This document shows, in pieces, positions 1-10,338 of a stretch of 64,000 nt of DNA. The notes under the pieces are model-generated. The model saw only the letters and a program-made list of their open reading frames with translations. It was not told the DNA's origin and did not search any database. How positions within the stretch are numbered: position 1 is the first letter of the stretch; each line of letters begins with the position of its first letter. Origin of the DNA: Cystobasidiopsis lactophilus (lineage: Eukaryota; Basidiomycota; Agaricostilbomycetes; Agaricostilbales; Chionosphaeraceae). Position numbers and translations under genes: made by a program. The DNA lies in assembly GCA_001599975.1 (NCBI GenBank), contig BCIO01000001.1, positions 124,001-188,000 on the forward strand. The letters are read 5' to 3'.

Positions 1-153
1 GGTCGGCCGCAAAAGTCGCTGCTTCGAGGCCTGCAACTGCTGGCTTTCATCTTCTCATCACTCAGAAAGCGGGCATACTACTCGCCTACGCTCAGGAAGG
101 CCGCCTCAGTCTCCAGCGCCTGCAGGCCGAGTTCAATTAAAGTCGCCCGCAAA

Positions 154-548
154 ATGGACTTCGACCCAAGCGACTTTGGCCTGCCCGCTGCGTTTGGAGC
201 CAAGAAGGCACCAAAGCCAAAACAACCCAAACAGCCGAGGTCTGAGGCGACCAGCGCGAATGCCACGCCCGTCGACGCTCAAAGGGGCGCCATCTCCCAA
301 AATGAAGGCCAGAGCGGCAGCCAGCCCCAAAAGGTGACGAGCAGTAGTCTGTTTGATGAAGTTGCACGGCTGAATGGTGGCCAATGCAGAGGCCCAACGA
401 CTTCTCACCAAGAGGCAGAGGGAACAAGCGAGGGCGAGGCGGCAGAGGAGGCTCGGGAGGCGCCTTCCCTCCAAGACACGCCCACGGCGACCCTGGGCGG
501 CTGTTCCACCCTTGCATGCTAGAAGATCCATGGGCAGAGCTATCGTAG
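154..548 (+). CDS. Small RGG protein with TTDN1/MPLKIP-like C-terminal motif
   Basis: Two exons; a 56-nt intron (334-389, GTGACG...TGCAG) joins them in phase 0 and gives about 112 residues. The N-terminus has an acidic/hydrophobic patch (DFDPSDFGLPAAFG), followed by a Lys/Pro/Gln stretch. The second exon encodes an RGG-type tract (RGRGNKRGRGGRGG) and ends with FHPCMLEDPWAELS. The MLEDPW core resembles the conserved C-terminal motif of human MPLKIP/TTDN1 (KPSMLEDPWAGL), a nuclear protein linked to intron lariat debranching. An RNA-related nuclear role is inferred from that motif and the RGG tract only. Without the intron the frame runs on into an unrelated low-quality tail, so I prefer the spliced model. 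It converges on the next gene with a 112-bp gap. Confidence 0.6.
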
Positions 549-660
549 CTTGTTTTTCAGGTTCTAGCTTTCATCGGTTGGTTCCTTTCTTTTCCCCTCG
601 ACTCCCGCTTTTATCAACAGTCTCATTTTCGGTCTACTGTTCATCGTGCAGCATGCCTCT

Positions 661-2375
661 TCAGGCCTTTTTCTTGATGTCCTGGCCTAGCTGGTGCAGC
701 TGTTCGGGGTGGCCGAGCTGGTTGGCCTGGTGGTCCTCCTGGATCTCTTGCTTGTACTTTTTGGTTTCAGCGGCCGAGTGGGTCGAGTGAGCCCGGAAGA
801 GGCTCTTGCCGCCCAGGTAGAAGAAGGTGAAGGGCACAAAGGTCAAGAGGTGGCCGTAGAAGCCGAGGTTGCGCCACTGGGCATTTGCCAATGTAAACAG
901 TCTGCCAAGATCAAGGGAGAGAAAGGAAGAACGCACGGCTTGCATGGTGGGCTTGAACTCCATGAGAACGAAAGGCACGACGGCGTAGTTGACGGTGAGC
1001 TGGGTGAAGACGATGCCGAGAATATCGTAGAGCGTCTTGAGAGCCGTCTTGGGGCCGCCCGATTTGCTGGCCAGCTGTTCCGAGGTGAGGAAGTACGGGC
1101 GCACGTATTTGCGCATGTCCCGGCCCAAGGTTTGCAAGAAGCCGCCCAGGAAGAAGGTCAGGTAGTAGTTGACGTTCACGCCATGCCACCTGTCGCACCA
1201 TCATCAAGCTCCGACCCGACAGCGTCTGAGCGAAACTCTTACAGAGCGCTGGTTCCGAAAGTGGCCATGGTGGACTTGAAGCCAGGTCTGGCGCCCTTCT
1301 TGGCCAAGCGGGTGTAGATGGTCTCCCTCAGCCAGACGTTCGTAAAGCAGTTCCCTATTTGGCCGCACACTTGCTGTCAGGGTCTGCTCACTAAAGAAAG
1401 AAATACACTCACAGGAGTCCAACAGCATCTTCCAGTTCTCAGCAAACTCGATGCCCCAGACCTTGACGTTGCGAGCTCCGGCCCAGACTCCCTCTTTGGG
1501 CGACTCGCTCTGAGCGATGCCGGACACAATGCAGCCCGCTTCCCTATTGGCAGACATTATTAGAGAGAGCAACGAGACGAGATGAAAGGCAATACGAACG
1601 ATATGAGCCAGATGCCGTAGTACTTGGTGCGGGCCACAAAGCCGGCCGAGTTGACGTGGACCAACTTTTGCACCCAGCCCGCGTGCGCCACCTTTCCCAC
1701 CGCCAGTTCCGAGTAGCTCCACTTGCCAGCCTGGGTAGCATAGATGCCCAGGAAGAGCACGCCCAAGCTGAACCTCTTGGCGGCTTCGGCGAAGCGACCG
1801 GGAGGGAGGGGACTCTTGACGAACTTGATGTAGGAAGGGTAGGTGACGCCTGGGCCGATGAGAAAGGCTGGCAGGAAGAAGGCGAACCCCAAAAAGGGCA
1901 GCAGCGGCACGGGCTCCGGGTGGGCGGCGGTCGAGGCGTCGTAGGCGTTCCAGCTAAACATGGTCAAGCGGAGGACCAAGACCATCATGGGGCCCGTGAT
2001 TTCAATCTCTTCCAAGGACGTGTCGGCCACGTAGCGGTAGATGTGGTTCAAAGTGAGCTGGCCCATCGTCAAGCCGAACACCAGCCAAGGCCAGGCGAAG
2101 GACAGCTCCCGGCTCTGCTTCGAGCTGACGCCCCATTTGGTGAGAGCCCAGGTGGATACAGTCATGAACAGCATCTGCGCGTAGCCCCATCGGAGGTGGA
2201 GGACGACGAAGAGGAAGCAGAAAGAGCCAATGATGCTGTAAAAGTGTCGGAGCACGGGTGGGAGGTAGGGCAGAGGGTAGGACAAGGGGATGGAGGCGAC
2301 CAAGCAAGTCAACAGCTTGATGTAGTCGCTTGGAATGGACAGCTCGTCCGACAGCCCGTCGAAGAAGGCGTCCAT
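661..2375 (-). CDS. ALE1: Lysophospholipid acyltransferase (MBOAT family, ALE1/LPT1 type)
   Basis: Four exons (2375-1600, 1543-1413, 1354-1243, 1189-661) total 1548 nt, an exact codon multiple, giving 515 residues. This matches fungal ALE1 length less some C-terminal tail. It is a polytopic ER membrane enzyme that re-acylates lysophospholipids in the Lands cycle. Family hallmarks are visible: the GPGVTYPSYIKF region, the block around FAENWKMLLDSWN, and the catalytic histidine in TSALWHGVNVNYYLTF, which is rebuilt exactly across the last intron. The C-terminus is basic and ends DIKKKA, a possible ER-retention dilysine-type signal. I chose the ATG of MDAFFDG; the open frame upstream has no ATG. 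One donor is GTTCGT, a weak form that recurs elsewhere in this window. Confidence 0.9.
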
Positions 2376-2678
2376 CTTTGTCGACGTTGGGGCGAGAGAA
2401 ATTTCGAGCGCGACAAAAGGTGTCGCCAAATTGGTTTCGACATCTGGCAAATGCTAGATATGAAGATACAAGTACAAGAGCGCGATGTGCAAGCAAGCCT
2501 GAGACTGTAGGCAAATGAAGCACATAAACTTTTGGGGAACGTGGAATACCGGAAGCTCTCGCCACCTAACGTTTGCAGCGCAAAGAGATAAAGAAACGTG
2601 TAAGTGATGTTGTTCTGCCTGGAGGGTAAAAGGGAGGCGAATTTGGCACCACGCAAGGACAGCGGAAGTGACGCCAGC

Positions 2679-3809
2679 TCAATAGGTAGCGGTTTCCTTC
2701 TTCGCGATGGCAGCATCCAAAGCTTGCTGTAGTGGAACAGAGCCGCCAATGATGTCAATCTGGAATGGGATAGGATGTCAGGAGCACAGCAAAGACAACA
2801 AGGTAAGTCACTTACAGCGAGGTGGTGAGCATCCTGTCTGTCGATCAACGCCACCAGAGCTGCCGCCACATCTTCTCTCTGTGATCCGTTTGCGTCATTT
2901 CAGGCGCTCTAGTGGTCCAAGAAGAATCTGAACGCACCGAAATGTACGCCTCGGGCGCGGTCCAATTCGGCACAAAGCCCATAGCCACCATTCCCTTCGC
3001 CGGCTCATCCGTCAACCACCCGGGCCTTAGCATCGTCCTTAGTGTCGCAGTTCTGTGAGCTAAAGTCCGCTGAAGGGCACAAGTGGCGATCACCGCTCAC
3101 CATGAAAAGCCGGCGCTCCGCTTCCACAGATTTTGGTCCGCTTTGAGCTTAGCCTCTGATGGTATCGCGGTCATCAGCTGGATGGAAATGACGGAAGAAC
3201 AGGGGTGGACTGACCACAATAGGCCGCTGTCGTGATGACAGAAAAGCTGCTTCAGTCTGACCCCCATCGCTGCTAAAGGAAGGTTGCAAGCTCACGATAC
3301 TCATTGTACAGGTCCACGGATTGCTTCTTGTCTTCTTCAGTCTGTGCGATAGCGAACATCAAAGGAAGCCCAAGGGGGAAAGTCGTCGAGTAGAGAAGGC
3401 GCACATAATAGTCCGGCGGAGGCTTCGAAATGTCCCTGTTGTCGATGGCCGACACCGTCAAGAACCTAGGCTTTGAATGCTCTTCCAAGCCCTCGATGGC
3501 ATCTAACACGCGCACAAAAGCCAAATGGTCGATTGCATCGCATTGCTCTCGAGACTGCAAATCGGCCGAGCCTGCGGACCAGACGACCACTTTACTGCCT
3601 TTGATGATGCGTTGAAAGTCCTTGACAGATCCATGTTGGAGATCTTGTAAGACAGTAGTCGCCCCTAGGCCCTCAAGATCTTTTGCCAGGGCCGGGTTGC
3701 GAATCACGGAGCGGACAGCGTAGCCAGCGGGGACGAGCAGCTTGGTCAGGGCTCGCGACGTCTTGCCAGAGCCTCCGAAGATGGTGGCTATCGGTTTGGG
3801 GGTCGCCAT
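2679..3809 (-). CDS. Atypical short-chain dehydrogenase/NAD(P)-binding protein
   Basis: The protein opens with a Rossmann strand and dinucleotide-binding turn (IATIFGGSGKTSRALTKLL), followed by a basic residue-bearing second strand (VRSVIRNP) and a V-V-W-S-A-G strand. This is the layout of NmrA/YwnB-like atypical SDRs that bind NAD(P)H. Later exons give KADQNLWKRSAGFSW and TMLRPGWLTDEPAKG, joined in frame by an intron between about 3040 and 3110. The last exon ends DAAIAKKETATY. The typical LRPGWLT segment and the absence of a YxxxK catalytic pair support an atypical SDR; the substrate is unknown. An in-frame ATG at 3881 could add 24 residues, but the strand-turn motif sits best behind the ATG at 3809. 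Exact borders of the middle introns are approximate. Confidence 0.75.
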
Positions 3810-3984
3810 AAAAGCAAGGGATTCCTTTTGGTGGCCGATCTTGCCCAAAAAGCAACCGCTTTGGGTCGTCTCAGTTCCCATCTGGGTGGCAAAATTTGGG
3901 TCATCATAGCAATGGCGTAAGATCTCGATGGTGGCATTGGAGCCGGTGATGTATGTCAGTTAAAGCCTTCGTGGGTGTGATCCG

Positions 3985-5986
3985 TCAGGGAACCACCTGA
4001 GGTGCGATAGCCCGAGCTGCTGCTGCCCGCTCCTCTTGGTCCCACTCGGACAAGAATCTGTGTAATCTCTGCAGACCCGCCTGCTGAGAACCTTGTTCTC
4101 TTGGCTGGACAGCCTCGAGTGTGGCGAGGAAAGCCATCAGTCGCATCTGGTGGGAAGCGTTCAACACAATCTCGCGCCGCTTGTCAGACCTCTACTCACA
4201 TTGTCAAAAACATGGTATAGTCTGACACGCGGTTTCAGCTGGCGAACGATCTGTGGGCTTAATCAGATGGCGGGAGCATCGCTTGGCAAACTGTCATCAC
4301 CATGTTGCTATGATCGATCAGCTCATTCCGGGCCAGCTTTAGAGCATCAATATGAGAGGTACGAGAGCGATAACCATCAAGAGTTTTGACAAAGTTGCTG
4401 CACTTCTACCAGAAGACGGGTTTAGCGGGAGGACGGCAAAAACAATGGGAAGGCCTCACTCGATGAAACTCTTGCATCCACTTCACTCCTGTCAGATCGG
4501 CTCGCTATAAGCTCTTTGAAAGCTTCTTGAAGATACGCGGACGTACGGGCATTGCAGGTGGCAAAGGCCCAAAACCGCGGCAGGGTAATTGCCCATCCAG
4601 AATCGAGGGCGTTCAGAACCTTGGAGAGCGTATCTGAATGCAAATAGCATAAATAGACATGAAGTTGGACAAGAACGTCATCGTAATCGAGGCCGTGTCG
4701 CAAGTCGTCGGAAACACACGCTTCGACGACAGCCTGAACCTAGCCAGAAAGTTCAGCGCCAGTGGAAGAGGTAAGTCACCAAGCCTACCGTTCCGATATA
4801 TTCAGCTCCACGCAGACGAGAATAGTCGTCCAAACTAGCTCCAACGGCGGGAGTGCCTGCCTCGCTACTCAGGCGGCGCTCGAGCTGTGCGCAGGAGGTA
4901 AGCACAAGCCCCTTTGTCCTCGCAAAGACTCACAGCCTGACAAGCTGACTTGAACCCAGTGATGTTTTCTTTGGTCAATCGTGCGTTATGGTAGGAGGCG
5001 GCATTTTTCAGTCGCGCAACTTCCTGCAGCCCTTTGAGCAGGAATTTGTCGGCGTTCATCTAACGGACTCACCGTCCGCACTTCTTGAAATTGAGAATAA
5101 GCCGGCTCAGAGCCTGTGCGGAAGCAAAAGTCACACACGCGAACACAGCGCTCAACAGCCACTCGCACTCACCATTGAACCGCGCCATAAAGGCTGCATC
5201 GCCGCCCTTTGCACGCAACGAGGCAAGGCATTCGCTCACTTGGCGAAGTCGTTCTGCGGTCTGGGGACCAAGAACACGAAGTGCAGCTTGCAGGTTGATC
5301 ATCTGGCCGACGTTTTTGACATTCCGCGCGCAGTGACGCGATGCATAGTTCAGGGCTCACCCTGGCATAGCGTCTCGCCCACACGGCTGATAGGGGACGG
5401 ACAAAATGTGCATGTTCGGCCTCCAAGAGATCCAGCAGGCGGACGGCCATCCAAGACCGCTGGGGCAAGGAGAAGGCAGGACTAAGCATGGGCTTGATGA
5501 CTTGGTAAGTCTGGTTGCCGGGGGGGTCATTGCTGCAACGCCTTATCGAAGCGCGGAGTGACGCACTATGACGGCTATGTACTTCATCCGTCCAGGGTTT
5601 GTGGTCGTACCCGAGGCACGCAGCATCGCGAATGTGATGCCCGGCTGCGAGTTTGGAAAAGTTCGAGACGTTGACTTGTAGATTACAGGGGCTCTTACCT
5701 CCACGTCGTCGAAAGTCTTTCGACCTTCTATCACCTAGTCCATGGCATTGAGAGACAGGAGACTTATGAAAGATTTGGGGTCATACCTCTGTAGCAGACT
5801 TAGCGAAGCACTCCCCCTCTGACGAACGCTTAGATTGATCCGCTGCACGACTCTGGAATCCTTCTCACCTGGTGTCATTGTCAAGAAGGCGTAGACACCC
5901 TTGGCGTATTGGTGAAGCCATTCGAAACGCTTGGTGAATGCCCTCTCATCTTTGGCTTGAAACGTCCCAGACGGAGGCTGACTCAT
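3985..5986 (-). CDS. Unrecognised many-exon alpha-helical protein
   Basis: At least nine short exons can be chained in frame by good GT-AG borders. In order they carry MSQPPSGTFQAKDERAFTKR, then PGITFAMLRASGTTTNPGRM, TYQVIKPMLSPAFSLPQRSW, MINLQAALRVLGPQTAERLR, TEVARLKNAASYHNARLTKE, LERRLSSEAGTPAVGASLDD, VQAVVEACVSDDLRHGLDYD, NFVKTLDGYRSRTSHIDALK and MRLMAFLATLEAVQPREQGS, ending AIAPQVVP. The product is about 500 residues, largely helical, with no signal peptide or membrane span. I do not recognise the family. The first intron (around 5740-5830) is the weakest part of the model. Consistent phase through many junctions argues that this is a real, intact gene. Confidence 0.6.
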
Positions 5987-7215
5987 TTGGCAAGATGGGT
6001 GCGTTCAGTCGGATGGCGGATGGGGTAAACTGGAGAGGACCGGGGTGCCCAGGCGAACGCCTTCTAAGAAAGTTTCAGAAGGCGATTCTTGGAAGTCATT
6101 TTCATTAGGACATAAAACCGCGCCGAGTGACGCATTCTATTTTGCGACAGTCGCCAACATGCGCTTGGCCTGGGGGCATTTACAGGCAGCAAGTATCCAA
6201 GGGCAAAGCCAATGTTCATGATTCGACGACGGCGGGAGATTCGGCGACTGGCCACTTAAAGAGGCTGTGCAGCCGGCAGGAACACTTCTAGATGTTCTTA
6301 AAAGCCATACAGGGAGGTCAAGGTGCCAGTTGCAGACGCGCAGTGGGCACGGCGAAGTTAAGCTGGCTGCAAACTCAGCGCTTTGCAAGCCAGTGGGAAG
6401 CGCATCAAGGCATTTCTCGAGCCCCATTGGGAAAGAGCATGCTATCAATCATCAAAGTCACAAAGTAGGAGATTGCAAAGGTGATTCTGGGACAAAGTGT
6501 GCATGCTGGCTGCGGCGAACTGATCGAACCGATCTTTTTCCGAAAGTCACGTGTCGTTTTTCCTTCCTTCCAAAAAAAAAAGAAAAAAAAATCAGCTCTT
6601 CACCTCTTGCGACCAAACGATGATTTGCTGCCTTCACTGAAACTTTAGGGTCTGTTCCAGCCTTGGCTCACAGAAACACCCAACAGAAGTGCTCGTTACT
6701 TATCCGTTGGGCCAATAGGCATGGGCTTGAAAGGGATCAATTCGATTGCTGGCGACCTCTGCCATTCCACTGTCATGACTGGCTTCAGTTCGAGCATTTC
6801 CGATCGTGCCCGTTGCGTTTCTCGAGTTCTTTTTGTCGCACTGGTCCTCGAATTCGGACTTGAAGCCCGCGATTTCATGGCCCCCTCTTTGCCCGTCCGG
6901 CCTCCTTGATGCCCGCATTCCTATAGCTTGTCCAGGATCAATGACTTCGGGCTGCGCTTCCTGCGAAATCGTGATCCGGCGCCTCTTCGACCTGGCCCAA
7001 AAAGGAGCTAAAGCGCTTGTTCCAAGTGGAGAGGTCTGCTGTCGCAACAGAAGGAACAGAGACCCACGCACTTCTGCCAGCTCCCAAATCAACTATGCCG
7101 CGGAAGCGACTTTCGAAATCGAGGAGAGTCAAGTCCTATTGGCGTTACGCATTCGCCGCGGAGGGAGGCCACTTTTCTCGACGCCTGCCTCTTCCTCTGC
7201 ATCAGCCAACTCACT
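5987..7215. other. Intergenic, divergent promoter region
   Basis: 1.2 kb lies between the start of the unknown minus-strand gene and family C gene 1. I see no convincing coding region, only short shadow frames. A purine-rich tract (A10-G-A9) spans about 6571-6590 and is a plausible nucleosome-depleting promoter element. Confidence 0.5.
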
Positions 7216-8392
7216 ATGGCTCAGCAAATGTCTATTGTGCATGACTTTAAGCCCTTGGAGAGCAATTACGGCCGCCATGTCTGGGCGATGTACCAACGCC
7301 TCGACACAGCGAAAGTCCGATACCAACTTTCGGACGGCGAGGTCACAGAGGTTCCCTTCTTATTCCTGCTCCGAGGTAAGCGCGGTCGCTTCTACGTGCT
7401 CTTGCCAATAGTCCAGGTCGCAACGCTAACTCGAACTGAGGCATAAAGGGGGCTTCCGCCTGATGCTAGCAGATCTGATGCGGCACGACGCCCATCTACC
7501 CGTGAAGATTGTGTCCTACGACTCCGCTGGCATCCGTCATTTGGCGAACTCGCTCCCGGACCATGAGGCTGCGCTTCGCTTCATCTGCGTCCTGACCTGT
7601 TGCCAAGCCGCTCAAGAGCTGGCTGTGCGTCCCTCGTCGTCGGCACCTCTTTTTAAGGCTGACGAAATGGCAATCGGCCATTCAGAAAAAACCCACGTCG
7701 GCCTTGATCATCCTCGAAAGCGAGGTTTCCCCCGGCGCGTTGCAGTATTACAATGCACACGGTGGCGTTCAAGCCCGAACCGAGACGGCTTCGAACCCTG
7801 TTGGCTTCAACCTCGACATACCGCACTTCGTGTTCGACTTTCAGTCGCCAGACAGACCCGCTTTCGTTCAGGCGATCAACAATTCTTCTGTACCGATCGA
7901 GCTTTCCTCCGCGGCGTCGTCGTCCGACGAGCGTCTTCATCGACTTGGCTTCTTCGGCCGCTTTGGGTCCAAAGAACATGTCCGTCAGCAGCGTAAGCTA
8001 TTGTGAAGCCTGTTTTGTCTGTCCTCGCCAAGCTGACAACGTGTTAGTGAGCGCTTACGACTGGAAACATTTGTTCTTCACGGGTGTGCATGCGCCTCAT
8101 AAGGAATTCGTCGTCAGTGGATGGGAAGTCCGGGACCAACGCAACATCACTAAAGTACTTGGGCTGGGTGCAGCTGAGGGTCAGACGAAGCCTGCAGAGG
8201 TAAAAGTGCTTTTTGCATCTGCCTTGGCGAGTAGATCACTCACGTCGTCGCTTCATCAAAACACAGTTCATCACTTTTAGAACAGAGCAGGAGCAACAGG
8301 TGTACGAGGCCCAGCAGAGGGAGTTGGCGGGCCATCAGCTGGCCCACCCAGGTCCACTGTCGGCTCCCGGCTCGCAACGACCTCTGCACTAG
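7216..8392 (+). CDS. Family C paralogue 1, unknown function
   Basis: Five exons can be joined by consensus introns (donors near 7375, 7627, 7995 and 8201). The protein starts MAQQMSIVHDFKPLESNYGR and includes an N-terminal YGRHVWAMYQRL helix, a hydrophobic Cys-containing helix (AALRFICVLTCCQAAQELA), the motif LDIPHFVFDFQSPDRPAF, and a C-terminal Pro/His/Gln-rich tail ending SAPGSQRPLH. No signal peptide or known catalytic motif is visible. Its neighbour at 9036 has the same exon order and the same signature residues (YGRH, HFVFDF, LAPGS-RP), so the two are tandem duplicates. I do not recognise the family. Confidence 0.65.
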
Positions 8393-8453
8393 ATCGTTCT
8401 TTCATTTAACCTGTATACAGCATGCAATCCATTCCAGTCTCTCACTCTCATTA
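8370..8453 (+). repeat. Shared 3' end of family C pair (copy 1)
   Basis: The last codons and 3' flank, including the run around GCATGCAATCCATTCCAGTC, match 10150-10233 downstream of the second family C gene. The likeness extends past the stop codon, showing that the duplication took in the 3' untranslated region. Confidence 0.7.
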
Positions 8454-9035
8454 GCTAAGAAGTCGAGCCTCTCCCGAAATTGCCACGTGAAATCGGGCTT
8501 GTCTGGCGCTGCGGCGCTGCAGTCTACTCTTGAGATCAGACGCCGATGTGATGCTCTTGCTGAAGGCGTTTGCTGTCCAAGAACTCGCCCGCCGGCCCCT
8601 TCCTCTGCTGCGCTCCCGCTACTCCGTGACTCTCATCAACTCCCTCGAGAGCCCGAGTCGAGGCGCCATGAAGTTCAGGACTCCAACAGTGCCCTGGCTC
8701 TGACATTTGCTCCCACAATGTGCTGCCTCGGTCACTTTGAACCGTTTCAGGATGGCCTCGCTCTCGATTTCCTCGGCAAGGCTTTTTGTCCTTCAAGGTT
8801 CAACCTGGGCTGTTGTTGGCACTAACGAGAGCGGCTACGTTCCACTGCATACCTGCTCTTCCGACGTTTATCATGTGCTATGAGCTGGCGTCCCAGAAAT
8901 GTAGTTCTTTGGCCTTGCCAGGAAATGTGGTGGGAATGCACCCTCGACACCGAGGCCGCCCTCGACCGAAGGACAAGAGCTTTCTTCTTTCTTTCTGCGT
9001 TTCACATCTCTCTTTATGCATCCGCCGCGAACGCC
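8454..9035. other. Spacer between the family C genes
   Basis: No gene is supported here. The stretch holds the 3' flank of copy 1 and the promoter of copy 2. Pyrimidine-rich runs precede the second start codon (about 8982-9020). Confidence 0.45.
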
Positions 9036-10200
9036 ATGGCCCAACCTGTGCGGCAGGGAGCATTCATGCCCTTGGACACGCCTTATGGCCGCCACGCCCA
9101 CGAATTATACTGCCGCCTCGAGAAGGCAGAAATAGCCCACCTATCACCGCAAGATCTTCAAACGCGATGCTCTTTCATTGATAAACTGGAAGGTACGAGC
9201 GCCTCCCTGTGTCCGACAGTGCTGTATGCTCAGCCTGACCGTCAACGCCCTTCCCAGAAAGCTTTCGCCACATGTTGCAGAAGCTTACACGCGATGCCTC
9301 TGGATGCAATCTGGCCCGAAAGACAGTCACGGTTGTGTCTTATGGCTTGCATGGCCTATGGAAGACGGCGCAGCAGCGGGACGAGGTGGCGGCGCTTCAC
9401 TTCATTTTTCTGTTGTCGTGCTGCCGCGCGGCGAATGGGCTCAAAGTTCGTTTGTTCATGGGAGAAGCGCCCACTGGTCTCTCTGACGAAGGCTCATGCG
9501 CCATTTGCAGCTCCCGTTCGCAGTTCGGATGATCCTCCCACATTTTGACCACGGGGCCCTGGCAGACCCAAATCTGCAGTTCAGGAACGCCGACTACTTC
9601 GTGGCGCCTGGTCTGGAGGTTGTGCGCGGCCAGGCCTACCCGCTTGATCTCGCCCAGGCTCCGCATTTCGTGTTCGACTTCAACGCGCCCAAGGCCCTCG
9701 TCTATCCCAACCTGGTGCGCAAGGCAAACCCAGAGCAACTGCATAACCTTGGTATCTTTGCCCCTCGCGAGCTCGTGGGAGCTATGGAAGAAGAACGTGA
9801 GCTCGTTTTCATGCGTGGCAACCTCGCCTGGGACTGAGCACCGATTGCACAGCCAGACCTCAATCGGGCTCCGTTTCGTACACGCACATTCGACTACCTA
9901 ATAACGAAGAGCTTGTGGAAGAGACCTGGTCGTCGAAGGACTTGGTGACCTACGGCCGAGCGGTGGAAGCGGAGAGCCAGGTGAGCCGAAGCCAGGCGCT
10001 GATTCAATACACCTTCGCTGACATGAGGACCTTCCGCAAAGTTCGTCATGTTCCTGACCAAAGAAGAGGCGGCGACGGCGAAAGCAGCCAAGTCTGCGCA
10101 AGTGGCAAAGGAGGCCCATCCTGACCACCCTTCGCACCCACTGTTGGCACCCGGCTCGCCTCGACCTCCTCTGCACTTAGATTCTCTTGCCCGTACATAG
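9036..10200 (+). CDS. Family C paralogue 2, unknown function
   Basis: The start MAQPVRQGAFMPLDTPYGRH aligns with the upstream copy. Later exons supply ALHFIFLLSCCRAANGLK, then AVRMILPHFDHGALADPN and LDLAQAPHFVFDFNAPKALV, an exon with NNEELVEETWSSKDLVTYGR, and a last exon FVMFLTKEEAATAKAAKSAQ ending HLDSLART. The HFVFDF core is shared with copy 1 while most other positions differ, so the duplication is old. No known domain is recognised. The hydrophobic helix followed by V-R-x-I-L-P loosely recalls the LLxNL...VVRILPT block of family B at the far end of the window; I treat that as a hint only. Confidence 0.65.
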
Positions 10201-10338
10201 CATGCAATCCATCCCAGTCTCTTTCTCATCATCAAAGTGGAGGAGCCGAGCGAGTGCCGAAATTAGCACGTGAAATTTGCTCGCCTTGGAAGGGCTCAAA
10301 ACTTTTTCTCTTGCTCCCATACAGCCTTGTCCTTAGCC

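Noticed and set aside
1656-2510. 284-codon open frame on the plus strand
   Set aside because: It is antisense to ALE1, Gln/Arg/Gly-rich and has no splice logic; it is a shadow of high-GC coding DNA.
6571-6590. A-rich tract as a retroelement poly(A) tail
   Set aside because: No reverse transcriptase or target-site duplication lies nearby; a promoter poly(dA) tract is simpler.
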